Of a stretch of DNA of 51,820 bases, positions 31,938-39,643 are shown in pieces. Position numbers and translations under genes: made by a program. Origin of the DNA: a virus. Numbering within the stretch: the stretch's first letter is position 1; each line of letters opens with the position of its first letter. The notes beneath the pieces were generated by a model. The model was not told the DNA's origin. It searched no databases and saw only the letters and a list, made by a program, of their open reading frames with translations. The stretch is from IMG/VR virus record IMGVR_UViG_3300025418_001486, positions 1-51,820 of that record; one strand, given 5' to 3'.

Positions 31938-32291
31938 GTTTTTAATAATATCTAAAACTTCGTCTTTATTCTTAAGATTAACCCCGCTTGACAACATCTT
32001 AATATCGTCAGCAGTTAATAAACTAGGATCTGCTTGTACTCTTACAATAGCATCAGCTGCCATAGTAATGATTTGTGTTTCCCAGTTTTGTAGCTCTCCA
32101 GGAGAACGGTCTGCTTGAGTACTTTGAGCTGGTTGCTGAACATTAACAGGACCACCATCTTGAGGTAAGCCTGCAGCAGGCGCAGCTGGTGCAGCCGGAG
32201 CATTTGCCGGTGCTGCTGGTGCAACAGGTGGAGGTGGAGCTTCTAATAAAGTACGAAATATACCGTCAGCTATTTGATTAAATCTTTTCAT
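31920..32291 (-). CDS. Ala/Pro-rich protein with capsid-targeting-like N-terminus
   Basis: 123 residues. The start MKRFNQIADGIFRTLLEA resembles the T4 internal-protein targeting peptide, and LLE-A at 15-18 is a consensus cleavage site for a gp21-type protease. A proline/alanine-rich linker (about 19-45) and a helical C-terminal domain (DWETQIITMAADAIV-like, then LTADDIKML) follow. Likely packaged inside the head, by inference. It overlaps the 89-residue gene by 4 bases. Confidence 0.65.
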   Translation of the reverse strand: MKRFNQIADGIFRTLLEAPPPPVAPAAPANAPAAPAAPAAGLPQDGGPVNVQQPAQSTQADRSPGELQNWETQIITMAADAIVRVQADPSLLTADDIKMLSSGVNLKNKDEVLDIIKNLGGMV

Positions 32292-32557
32292 ATGTTGCTA
32301 AGAGATTTAATAAAGTCAGGATTTGAAAGCTTTGTTACATCACCGTTGAGTTCAGGGTGAGCTTTAACAGCAGCTAATAATGCAGCATTTGCAGCCTTAA
32401 TTGCATCAGCATTTTTTTGACCTGATGTCTGTTGTGCGACAGTTGCTTGATCACTAGCCTTGGTAGCAGTGGACGGATCATTCGTAATCTGTCCAGTTTG
32501 ACCATCTTCTTTTAATGCTGTTTCAAGTACTTGTAAAAACTTACTTTTTGCTTTCAT
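32288..32557 (-). CDS. Small helical protein with capsid-targeting-like N-terminus
   Basis: 89 residues starting MKAKSKFLQVLETALKED, an amphipathic helix similar to its neighbours. The middle is Thr/Gln/Ala-rich and the C-terminal third is helical (IKAANAALLAAVKAHPEL). Translationally coupled (ATGA) to the Ala/Pro-rich gene. No family recognised. Confidence 0.6.
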   Translation of the reverse strand: MKAKSKFLQVLETALKEDGQTGQITNDPSTATKASDQATVAQQTSGQKNADAIKAANAALLAAVKAHPELNGDVTKLSNPDFIKSLSNI

Positions 32558-32562
32558 TTCAA

Positions 32563-32570
32563 TATATTTA
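32563..32570 (-). promoter_or_regulatory. Late-promoter-like motif before small head-protein pair
   Basis: Minus-strand TAAATATA, 5 bases before the ATG at 32557. Confidence 0.5.
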
Positions 32571-32646
32571 CGACTTTTTTGTATATTTGCACTTGATTTT
32601 TATTGGCAATAAAGTAATATAAAGTGTCGTCGGTTTAAGGAGTATA

Positions 32647-32770
32647 CCACATACAACAAGTTATATGTTAAAGTTTGTGGACTCAGGAGCATAGCTCCTT
32701 CGTCTCTGGTCTTGTCAGACCTCTTTAACAAGCTCGCTAGCGCTCGCTTGTATATTATATATATTATATA
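32647..32770. other. Cluster of GC-rich hairpins in the largest gene gap, possible structured RNA
   Basis: In the 230-base gap between 32557 and 32788 four hairpins follow each other: CCACA/TGTGG (32647-32680), AGGAGC-ATA-GCTCCT (32685-32699), GGTCT-TGTC-AGACC (32708-32721) and ACAAGC/GCTTGT (32728-32751), then an alternating TA tract (32751-32770). The local GC content stands out. No T-loop or anticodon arm of a tRNA is visible. Could be a small RNA, a multi-hairpin terminator for the 160-residue gene, or an origin-like element. Confidence 0.45.
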
Positions 32771-32787
32771 TCTGGATTTAAATCCCA

Positions 32788-33270
32788 TTAGATTTTGAAT
32801 TGATTTAGCAAGCTTTCTAGTCCGTTTTTTGTGCAAAACCGCTTAATTTTATTGAAACTATACTTGCTATAGTCGATGGAATAGCGAAACTCCTTGAGCT
32901 CGGTAGTTACTTCTGTGCATTCTGCAGTATTTTCCTTAAAAGATACGGAACTATATGTTTTATCGGTTATATAAAGTAGTATTGGGAAACATTTTTTTAC
33001 TTCTTTAATAAATGTTAATATATCCGTATTACATGTATTTTTATTAATCCAAAATATAGTGTTCTTTTTATTATCTAGTTTTGCGTATTCTTTGAAAAGC
33101 GTAGAAAGCGTAAAATAGTGTATAAGCTTGAGATAATCTTGTTTTGGGAGACTATCATAGGTTATAACGTTATACTTTTGTAATTCGGATTTAAATAAAG
33201 TCAAAGCCTCTGATTCTATATCTGTAAAATCAGCTAGATAAAGATTGTACTTGAGAGGTAGTACTCGCAT
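32788..33270 (-). CDS. Unknown 160-residue protein
   Basis: No family recognised. It begins MRVLPLKYNLYLADF and has alternating strands and helices (NTIFWINKNT; FPILLYITDK), consistent with a Rossmann-like alpha/beta fold, and ends in a basic helix. It overlaps the end of the upstream GIY-YIG-like gene by 41 bases. Lysine/isoleucine-rich with AT-rich codons. It might be a recent arrival with the neighbouring endonuclease-like gene, but there is no direct evidence. Confidence 0.55.
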   Translation of the reverse strand: MRVLPLKYNLYLADFTDIESEALTLFKSELQKYNVITYDSLPKQDYLKLIHYFTLSTLFKEYAKLDNKKNTIFWINKNTCNTDILTFIKEVKKCFPILLYITDKTYSSVSFKENTAECTEVTTELKEFRYSIDYSKYSFNKIKRFCTKNGLESLLNQFKI

Positions 33271-33721
33271 TATTGGTTATTGTACTGTTTTTATTTTCTA
33301 ATGCAAGCTTTTTCAATAAAGCATCTGGTGCTCTTCCGATGCGGCAGTTTATAATACCGTTGTAGTAACCCTCTTTGAGTAATACATCGTGATCGAATTG
33401 TATTTTAGCTTCATAATAAGCTAATTCAAACTTACTGTCACAAAACTTTAGTATTTCAAACTTAAACTTGTCTTTACCGATTTTTTCTATATCTTTATTA
33501 ACATCATTAGAAGATGATGTGTACGTTTTCCAGTCTGTCTCTATGTCGAAGTGTCTTTTGTTTTTTCTTCCTTTGAGAGGTTTGAGTTTTTTAACACTTT
33601 TAATTTGTTTCTTTCCGAAATATGTCTTGCCAGTGTGGGTGTTAGTAATACGGTAAATAAAACCGTAAGGTAAATTATCAGCATTATAATTCTCATTTGT
33701 AACCCAGTGACCTAAATCCAT
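33230..33721 (-). CDS. GIY-YIG-like putative endonuclease (conserved T4-like type)
   Basis: 163 residues with YGFIYRITNTHTGKTYFGKK (about 19-38): a GIY-like strand followed by Y-x-G in the YIG position. DWKTYTSSSNDVNKDIEKIG and FELAYYEAKIQFDHDVL (with the catalytic-type Glu) follow. This is a family I know from many T4-like phages, where the pattern is Y-G-F-x-Y-x-I-x-N, W-x-x-Y-x-S-S and Y-x-E-A-K. The role is unclear; it may be a resident nuclease rather than a homing enzyme. Confidence 0.7.
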   Translation of the reverse strand: MDLGHWVTNENYNADNLPYGFIYRITNTHTGKTYFGKKQIKSVKKLKPLKGRKNKRHFDIETDWKTYTSSSNDVNKDIEKIGKDKFKFEILKFCDSKFELAYYEAKIQFDHDVLLKEGYYNGIINCRIGRAPDALLKKLALENKNSTITNNASTTSQVQSLSS

Positions 33722-33733
33722 GTATCCTACTTA

Positions 33734-33988
33734 CTACATACCTGGAAAGGTTCTACGGATTAAAGGTACAGCTTCTCCGTTCATTTTCTTCTTTTTACCT
33801 TTTTTAGGTTTCCAGCCTTTACCACCACCGAATAAGTTTCTTGAATCTCCTGGTGCGTAGAAATCACCGGATTTACCTGTTGGAGAGGCGTGAGCTTGAC
33901 CAGCACCAAATGCAGCTGAAGTAGTATTACCCATTGCAGCTCCCATATCTTCCAAAAGTTTAGTATACAATTTATTAAAGGTTTTCAC
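33734..33988 (-). CDS. Small protein mimicking the N-arm of the major capsid protein
   Basis: 84 residues from a GTG start (complement of 33986-33988). The first 15 residues (MKTFNKLYTKLLEDM) resemble a capsid-targeting peptide. Residues 21-50 and 75-82 then match the capsid protein: NTTSAA versus NTTNAA, PTGKSGDFYAPGDSR versus TTGKSSDFYASGDAR, and PLIRRTFP versus PMIRRTFP. Between the two blocks is a lysine/glycine-rich insert (about 55-70). Probably a head-associated protein that competes with or complements the capsid N-arm; function inferred. Confidence 0.7.
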   Translation of the reverse strand: MKTFNKLYTKLLEDMGAAMGNTTSAAFGAGQAHASPTGKSGDFYAPGDSRNLFGGGKGWKPKKGKKKKMNGEAVPLIRRTFPGM

Positions 33989-34011
33989 GTAGATTTATTT
34001 AAAATATAATA

Positions 34012-34019
34012 TATACTTA
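34012..34019 (-). promoter_or_regulatory. Late-promoter-like motif before capsid-arm mimic gene
   Basis: Minus-strand TAAGTATA, 23 bases before the GTG start; a second TAAATAAA-like element lies closer (about 33994-34001). Confidence 0.45.
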
Positions 34020-34028
34020 GTAAAAAAT

Positions 34029-34436
34029 ATGGATAATCTTTCTATAGATGTTGAAGATGTTCTAAGCAAGTTCCAAGCTAGACTAGAACAAGACCTCAAA
34101 ATGAATGAGCTTGATATAAAAGAAAAAGCTATGCTTGCACCCACTATTAAACATAAATGGGTAGCTGAAACAACAAAGTATAAAGTTGCTCTCATTAAGT
34201 TAGAATCTGCTAAGAAGCAAAAGATTAAATCTAAAACAGTAAACTCTCCAGTTGTCTTGTCTAAAGCAGCTAGAGATGAAATCGTATACAACGATCCTGA
34301 TATTAATACTATTAATGAAAGTATTGAAAAGATAAAGCTTGTATTAGAGTATTTAGAAAAAGCTGAAAAACTAACTAGCTCGTTATCATACGACTACAAG
34401 AATGTAATAGACTTGCAGAAGCTTGAGACAACATAA
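34029..34436 (+). CDS. uvsY: Recombination mediator UvsY
   Basis: Loads UvsX on ssDNA covered by single-strand binding protein. The 135-residue, helix-rich protein matches T4 UvsY (137 residues) in layout: an N-terminal L-x-x-D-L-K segment, KHKWVAETTKYKVALIKLESAKKQ, a linker with VLSKAARDEIVYNDPDI, and a C-terminal helix pair (IEKIKLVLEYLEKAEKL, then DYKNVIDLQKLE). Adjacent to uvsW with a one-base overlap, as in T4-like phages. Confidence 0.82.
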   Translation: MDNLSIDVEDVLSKFQARLEQDLKMNELDIKEKAMLAPTIKHKWVAETTKYKVALIKLESAKKQKIKSKTVNSPVVLSKAARDEIVYNDPDINTINESIEKIKLVLEYLEKAEKLTSSLSYDYKNVIDLQKLETT

Positions 34437-36304
34437 TGGTAGTTGAGTTTCAATATGACCCGAAGCGTAAGGAAGTAAAAATCGTATCAGATTTTCTTCC
34501 TAATATTAAGGAGCACTTTAGTGTAAAGAACCCTGGTGCACGTTTTAATCGTTTTCAGAGATTCTTACCGCAACGAATATATGCTATTACACCAGCTGGT
34601 TATTGTGGTATTGGGTTAGTGCCTGGTATTATTGAATATCTCAGATTACAAAATATACCTTTTACTATTCAGTATAATCAAGAGTATAATGATATAATAC
34701 AAAAAACACATATACTTGAACCAAATAGATTCAAGACATTAAGTAGTGAATTTAAGCTTAGAGATTATCAAGAAACAGCTGTTAGCAAAGCATTAAACAA
34801 CGGCTATGGGGTAGTAGAACTAGCAACAGGTGGTGGTAAGACGTTAATTATTGCTAATTTGGTTTATGCTGCTTTACACCAGGTAGAACCTACTGAAAAA
34901 ATATTAATAGTAGTACCAGACTTAGGTCTAGTATCTCAAACTTATAAAGATTTTACTTCCTATAATTTTCCAATGGAAGTTGTGAGTAAATGGACCGGTA
35001 ATACTGAATTAGACCCTAACGCTCGTGTTATTGTAGCTAATATGGGCATATTACAAAGTAAGAATTCAGATATTAGCTGGTTTAGTAAAGTAGGCTTATT
35101 GGTTGTAGATGAATGTTTAAGAAAAAATACTACTTTAATTACACCTTCTGGCTACAAGTATATACAAGATATAAAAATAAACGACTTAGTAATGTCATAT
35201 AATATTGAGACCGGTTGTAATGAATTTCAAAAAGTACTAAACGTTTGGCGTAATTTGTACAAAAGCAATGCTTATGATCATTTTTTAGAAATTACAACAG
35301 ACGACGGCAACACTATACAGGCTACACCTAATCACAAGATTTACACCAAGAAAGGTATGATTAGAGCAGATGCATTATCTATTAATGATGAAATAATTTG
35401 CATTAAACCTTCGTTTTTTATGAAAATTCTAAACATAAAAAAAATACCTCGTCAAAATGAAGACGTATTCAATATAGAAGTAGAGCATAACAACAACTAT
35501 TATGCTAACGGTATACTTGTAAGTAATTGCCATAAACTTCGTCGCGGTAACAAGCTTTGTAAACTTATAGATAAAATACCCACTCTACGACGTATAGGTT
35601 TTACAGGTACATTACCAGAAAACAATATCGACACCTGGAATATTAATAATTTTATTGGCCCGGTTATATTCAAGAAAACGACTACTGAATTAAGAGAAGC
35701 CGCAGGCGGTGAGTATATTGCTAACGCACAATGCTTAGCTATTAAACTCAATTACGACTTTAAACCAGATTATACGGCTGTATCTCCTGCACAAAGGTAT
35801 CTATTAGAGCTTGAATATATACATAACAGCAAATTCAGAAACAAAGTAATTAAGCAGCTAGCTCATAATTTTAAAAATAACTGTCTTATTCTTATTGATC
35901 ATATAGCACATGGAGAAAATCTATACAAAGAACTATCCGCATTAACGGATAAACAGGTATATTTTATACAAGGTAGTGTAGAGGTAGAGGAACGTCGTAA
36001 AGTCCAAGAAATAATGGAACAGCATAACAATGTTGTATGTATTGCCATAAGTAAGATCTTTTCTACTGGCATTTCTATAAAAAACATACATTATATAGTG
36101 TTTGCTGCAGGCGGTAAATCAAAAATTAAAACTCTACAGTCTATCGGTCGTGGATTGCGTGTTCACGAAAATAAAGACATATTGACTTTAGTCGATATTG
36201 TTGATGATTTAATTTATGGTATCAAGCACTACGACAAACGAAAAGAATTTTATGACCTTGAAAAAATCAACACTACCGAAAAAACAATTACAGAGTCCGC
36301 CTGA
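34436..36304 (+). CDS. uvsW: DNA/RNA helicase UvsW interrupted by a mini-intein
   Basis: Superfamily 2 helicase that remodels recombination intermediates and shuts off R-loop origins. Walker A ATGGGKT is at 130-136, motif VI is QSIGRGLR. The DECH box is split: VVDE (223-226) is followed by an intein running from C227 to N364, and the host protein resumes with CHKLRRGN at 365. Removing 138 residues leaves 484, close to T4 UvsW (503). The N-terminal domain (FLPQRIYAITPAGYCGIGL) and helicase motifs are otherwise intact. Confidence 0.92.
   Translation: MVVEFQYDPKRKEVKIVSDFLPNIKEHFSVKNPGARFNRFQRFLPQRIYAITPAGYCGIGLVPGIIEYLRLQNIPFTIQYNQEYNDIIQKTHILEPNRFKTLSSEFKLRDYQETAVSKALNNGYGVVELATGGGKTLIIANLVYAALHQVEPTEKILIVVPDLGLVSQTYKDFTSYNFPMEVVSKWTGNTELDPNARVIVANMGILQSKNSDISWFSKVGLLVVDECLRKNTTLITPSGYKYIQDIKINDLVMSYNIETGCNEFQKVLNVWRNLYKSNAYDHFLEITTDDGNTIQATPNHKIYTKKGMIRADALSINDEIICIKPSFFMKILNIKKIPRQNEDVFNIEVEHNNNYYANGILVSNCHKLRRGNKLCKLIDKIPTLRRIGFTGTLPENNIDTWNINNFIGPVIFKKTTTELREAAGGEYIANAQCLAIKLNYDFKPDYTAVSPAQRYLLELEYIHNSKFRNKVIKQLAHNFKNNCLILIDHIAHGENLYKELSALTDKQVYFIQGSVEVEERRKVQEIMEQHNNVVCIAISKIFSTGISIKNIHYIVFAAGGKSKIKTLQSIGRGLRVHENKDILTLVDIVDDLIYGIKHYDKRKEFYDLEKINTTEKTITESA
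35114..35527 (+). mobile_element. Mini-intein in the UvsW DECH box
   Basis: 138 residues in frame. Block A: CLRKNTTLITPSGYKYIQDI; block B: IQATPNHKIYTKKG with T-x-x-H; block F: VFNIEVEHNNNYYANGILV; terminal N364 followed by extein C365. The penultimate position is Ser instead of the usual His (VSN rather than VHN). No LAGLIDADG or HNH endonuclease domain fits in this length, so it is a mini-intein. Excision would restore the contiguous DECH motif. Confidence 0.92.
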
Positions 36305-36788
36305 AGTGCCGTCTACTGTAAAGATTACCAAAGTAAAATCTTCTGGTAGACCTAAAAAGCCGTTAAGCGAAGCAGCTAAAGCTAAGAAGGTTTATTATGT
36401 AAGTCCTGCTGAATTTACTGCTGAACTTAAAAAGTATTATGAAACAGACGTGATGAGTGATAACCTTGCCATTATGATACGTAATATTGCGTACGGGTTA
36501 GCACATGCATCTAATTTTATTAACTACACATTTAAAGAAGAAGCTATTGGTGACTCTCTTATCAATATGTTTAATGCATTAAAAGATAAGAAGTATAACT
36601 TTGACAAAGGTTTTAACCCGTTTTCATATTTTAATTCTATTGCTTTTAACTGCTGGCGTTCTCGTATTAAGAAAGAAAAACGTATGAGAGATACGTTAGC
36701 AGCTTATCAAGAAGAAGTGTATAGTGTCATTGGACCTAATGTAGGTATTGATGATCCAGTAAACCCGAACAATAAACATGCAGATTAA
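36252..36788 (+). CDS. 55: Late-transcription sigma factor (T4 gp55 type)
   Basis: Directs host RNA polymerase to late promoters. From the ATG at 36252 (inside the end of uvsW) the product is 178 residues (T4 gp55: 185). The sigma region-2-like core reads IRNIAYGLAHASNFINYTF, EEAIGDSLINMFNALK, FDKGFNPFSYFNSIAFNC and RSRIKKEKRMRD, the gp55 pattern (D-x-x-N, F-D-x-x-x-x-N-P-F-A-Y-F, then a K-E-K helix). A lysine-rich N-terminal extension precedes it. It is the likely reader of the TAAGTATA/TAAATAT motif found before late genes. Confidence 0.85.
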   Translation: MTLKKSTLPKKQLQSPPEVPSTVKITKVKSSGRPKKPLSEAAKAKKVYYVSPAEFTAELKKYYETDVMSDNLAIMIRNIAYGLAHASNFINYTFKEEAIGDSLINMFNALKDKKYNFDKGFNPFSYFNSIAFNCWRSRIKKEKRMRDTLAAYQEEVYSVIGPNVGIDDPVNPNNKHAD

Positions 36789-37830
36789 AGGAACCGAAGT
36801 AGGTATATTTTCAGACCCACATTATGGGGTACACCGTAACAGTGAAATATGGCACAAGACAGCATTAAACCATGCTAAATGGGCTGCTGAGCAATTTAAA
36901 CAACGCGGCATACAAGATATAATAATACCTGGAGACATATTTCATGATCGTAATGACATTGCTGTTAACACTCTTCACGTGGTTACTGACATCTTTGATG
37001 TATTGCGTGATTTTAATATCATTATTACCGTGGGTAATCACGATGCTTATTACCGAGATAATTCTTCAGTTAATTCCGTATCCATTCTTCGTGGTTGGAG
37101 TAATATTACTGTTGTCGATAAGCTTATCGTCGAAACGTTCCAAGGAAGAAAAATAGCTTTCTGTCCGTGGGGCCAGGATATTAACGAAGTACCTAAATGT
37201 GACTTAATTGTAGGTCATTTTGAGATTAATAGTTTCAAAATGAATTCATATAAAGTATGTACTAACGGTTTAAAGTCTTCTGATTTAACTGATAGAGCCC
37301 CTCTAACTATTACAGGACATTTTCATCATAGAGAAGAACGCAAATACAAAGATGGTACTATACTCTATGTAGGTGCACCTTATCAACAGGATTGGGGTGA
37401 TTTCGGTACCACTAAAGGATTGTATATATTAGATCTTGCAGATTTAAGTTATAAGTTCATAGAGAATACTATTTCGCCGCAGTATCGCCGTTTACAGTAT
37501 ACAGAATTATCTGGTAATGTATATACCCCGGAAACGTTAAAATCTGTAATTGCAGGTAATATTGTAAAGTTTATAGTTGACAGAGTACTGGAACCTGTTA
37601 CTTTAGAAACTATTGTACGTAAATTAGTATCCGTTAAACCAGTTGAATTTACAATCGAACATGATGTTTCCGAACAAAGTAGAATTAATATTGAAGAAGC
37701 AGCTAATAAAGAATTTAATATTAGTGTGGAGAAATCTATAGATGAATTTGTAGAGCTTATGGATATAAAAAATAAACCTGCTGTAAAGGCATATGTAAGT
37801 GATTTATATTCTAGAGCATGTAAATTATAG
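36778..37830 (+). CDS. 47: Recombination nuclease subunit gp47 (SbcD/Mre11 type)
   Basis: Metallophosphatase subunit of the gp46/gp47 complex that resects DNA ends for recombination-dependent replication. Metal-site motifs: D13-x-H15 (SDPHYG), GDIFHDRN (D53), GNHD (86-89), GHFEI and GHFHHRE. 350 residues, T4 gp47 is 339. It overlaps the end of gene 55 by 11 bases. Its partner gene 46 is not adjacent; a glycosyltransferase island of five genes lies between them. Confidence 0.94.
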   Translation: MQIKGTEVGIFSDPHYGVHRNSEIWHKTALNHAKWAAEQFKQRGIQDIIIPGDIFHDRNDIAVNTLHVVTDIFDVLRDFNIIITVGNHDAYYRDNSSVNSVSILRGWSNITVVDKLIVETFQGRKIAFCPWGQDINEVPKCDLIVGHFEINSFKMNSYKVCTNGLKSSDLTDRAPLTITGHFHHREERKYKDGTILYVGAPYQQDWGDFGTTKGLYILDLADLSYKFIENTISPQYRRLQYTELSGNVYTPETLKSVIAGNIVKFIVDRVLEPVTLETIVRKLVSVKPVEFTIEHDVSEQSRINIEEAANKEFNISVEKSIDEFVELMDIKNKPAVKAYVSDLYSRACKL

Positions 37831-37832
37831 AA

Positions 37833-38822
37833 ATGAAGATAGCAATACATGTTAATACTATCGACGGTCGCGGATTAGGTAAAACACCACACGACTATGG
37901 GGTAGGATTAAAGAATTTACTTAACCATGATGTAGTGTACATTACCGGTAAACAAAACGGTAATGAAGGTGTACCGCGTGTTGCTAAACAGTTCGATATA
38001 CACTATTATGATGGCAATATTGACCGTACACCTAAAAATGTAATAAAAAGTCAGATAGAAAAAATTGTTGTTGAACAAAAAATTGATTTTGTTCATATGC
38101 TTAAAGCAGGAGAAGATGATCTCATAACACCTACTAATTGTAAAACAGGTATACATTGTGTGTTTCATATGGGTCAACCGCATGGTAATGTATATGCAGC
38201 TGTATCAGAAAACCTTGCCAAAAAACATAATAAGACGTTATATGTACCACATATAATTAAAAAAGTTGAACCAACTAAAGACATACGTAAAGCGCTTAAT
38301 ATACCAGAGGATGCATTAGTTGTTGGTCGGCACGGTGGTACAGGTACATTTGATTTAGCATTTGTACATAAGGCAATTAAAGAGGTACTAGATAAACGTA
38401 AAGATGTTTATTTTCTGTTTTTATCTACTGATGTATTTCATAATCATGAACGAGTAATGTATTTTCCTTGGGTATTACAAGAGGCAGGTATATTTAACTT
38501 TATTAATGCTTGTGATGTGATGTTACACGCTAGACAAATGGGCGAAACGTTTGGTTTATCAGTAGGAGAGTTTGCTGTATCTAACAAACCAGTAATGACA
38601 TGGTCAGGTATGTGGCAAGGTATGAAACAACCTTCATACGATACAGCACATATTGATCATCTTAAAGGTAAGGCTATACTTTACGATAACGATATAGACT
38701 TAGAGAAAACTATATTAAACATGGATGTTAAACAGCTTAGAGGTAAAAACTGGGATACATTCTCAGACGTTTTTAGTGAACAAAAAGTAATAGAACAATA
38801 TAACAAGGTATTTTTACAATGA
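37833..38822 (+). CDS. Glycosyltransferase, GT-B type (group 1-like)
   Basis: 329 residues with an N-terminal HVNTIDGRGLGK glycine loop, a middle strand VVGRHGGTGTFDLAFV, VYFLFLSTD, then FINACDVMLHARQMGETFGLSVGEFAVSNKPVMTW. The final part matches the GT4-type donor-site pattern (A-D-x-x-x-x-x-S-x-x-E-x-F-G-x-x-x-x-E-A). First gene of the island between 47 and 46; two bases after gene 47. Confidence 0.82.
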   Translation: MKIAIHVNTIDGRGLGKTPHDYGVGLKNLLNHDVVYITGKQNGNEGVPRVAKQFDIHYYDGNIDRTPKNVIKSQIEKIVVEQKIDFVHMLKAGEDDLITPTNCKTGIHCVFHMGQPHGNVYAAVSENLAKKHNKTLYVPHIIKKVEPTKDIRKALNIPEDALVVGRHGGTGTFDLAFVHKAIKEVLDKRKDVYFLFLSTDVFHNHERVMYFPWVLQEAGIFNFINACDVMLHARQMGETFGLSVGEFAVSNKPVMTWSGMWQGMKQPSYDTAHIDHLKGKAILYDNDIDLEKTILNMDVKQLRGKNWDTFSDVFSEQKVIEQYNKVFLQ

Positions 38823-39643
38823 AAATCGGTGTAGGTATAATTACATGTAATAGAAATGATTATTTAAAAGCTTTAATAGCTACGTTACCTACTGACGGTA
38901 TTGATCAGTTAGTAGTTGTTAACGACGGTAAAGCTGAAAACCAAATAGAAGTACCAGGTACATGGCTACAAAATGAAGTTAATTTAGGTGTAGGTAAATC
39001 TAAAAATAAAGCAATGAAGTATCTTTATGATGCTGGTTGTGATTATATTTTTATTATTGAAGATGATATGCTCATTAAAGACAAGACTGTATTTAACAAA
39101 TACATAGAAGCATATCAAACTACAGGTATACATCATTTTAATTACGGTCCTGGATCACCGTTTAATCGTAAGCAAAATATAGAGTTTGACCTACATAATA
39201 GACACTTACTTGATCAAAAGAGTCCTGTCAATCCTCGTATTATTGTCGAGTATCCTAATAATGTTAAGATTGCACTGTATACCCATACAGTAGCGATGTT
39301 CTCGTTCTTTACTAGAGAAGTACTTGAAAAGGTAGGCTATTTAGACGAACAATTTTATAATGCTTGGGAACACGTAGATCATACTTACCGTATTGCACTA
39401 GCTGGTTACCATCCTCCTTTCTGGTGGTTTGCTGATATTGCTGATAGTGAAAACTATCTAGAAGAAGCACCAGGAGCTATTGACAATTCATCTATTGCAG
39501 ATAAAAAAGAACAATGGCATAAAAACGTGTACGGTGGTCGAGAACTATACAAAAATAAGCACGGTCATTATCCAAACGAACCTAAAAATTACACTCAAAA
39601 CGAGGTTTTAAATATACTTAAACAAATTAAAAATAAGAAATGA
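38819..39643 (+). CDS. Glycosyltransferase, GT-A family 2 type
   Basis: 274 residues. GT2 layout: GVGIITCNRNDYLKALI at the N-terminus, LVVVNDG, LGVGKSKNKAMKYL, the acidic FIIEDDMLI (D-x-D-like), then FSFFTREVLEKVGYLDEQF and WEHVDHTYRIALAG with the likely catalytic acidic residues. Begins in the ATGA overlap with the previous gene. Confidence 0.85.
   Translation: MKIGVGIITCNRNDYLKALIATLPTDGIDQLVVVNDGKAENQIEVPGTWLQNEVNLGVGKSKNKAMKYLYDAGCDYIFIIEDDMLIKDKTVFNKYIEAYQTTGIHHFNYGPGSPFNRKQNIEFDLHNRHLLDQKSPVNPRIIVEYPNNVKIALYTHTVAMFSFFTREVLEKVGYLDEQFYNAWEHVDHTYRIALAGYHPPFWWFADIADSENYLEEAPGAIDNSSIADKKEQWHKNVYGGRELYKNKHGHYPNEPKNYTQNEVLNILKQIKNKK

Noticed and set aside
32558-32787. tRNA gene in the hairpin-rich gap
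   Set aside because: No T-loop sequence, anticodon arm or acceptor pairing could be found on either strand.
32600-32836. 78-residue open frame on the minus strand across the hairpin region
   Set aside because: It overlaps the end of the 160-residue gene, reads through the stem-loops, and has no recognisable pattern or start context. The hairpins explain the region better.
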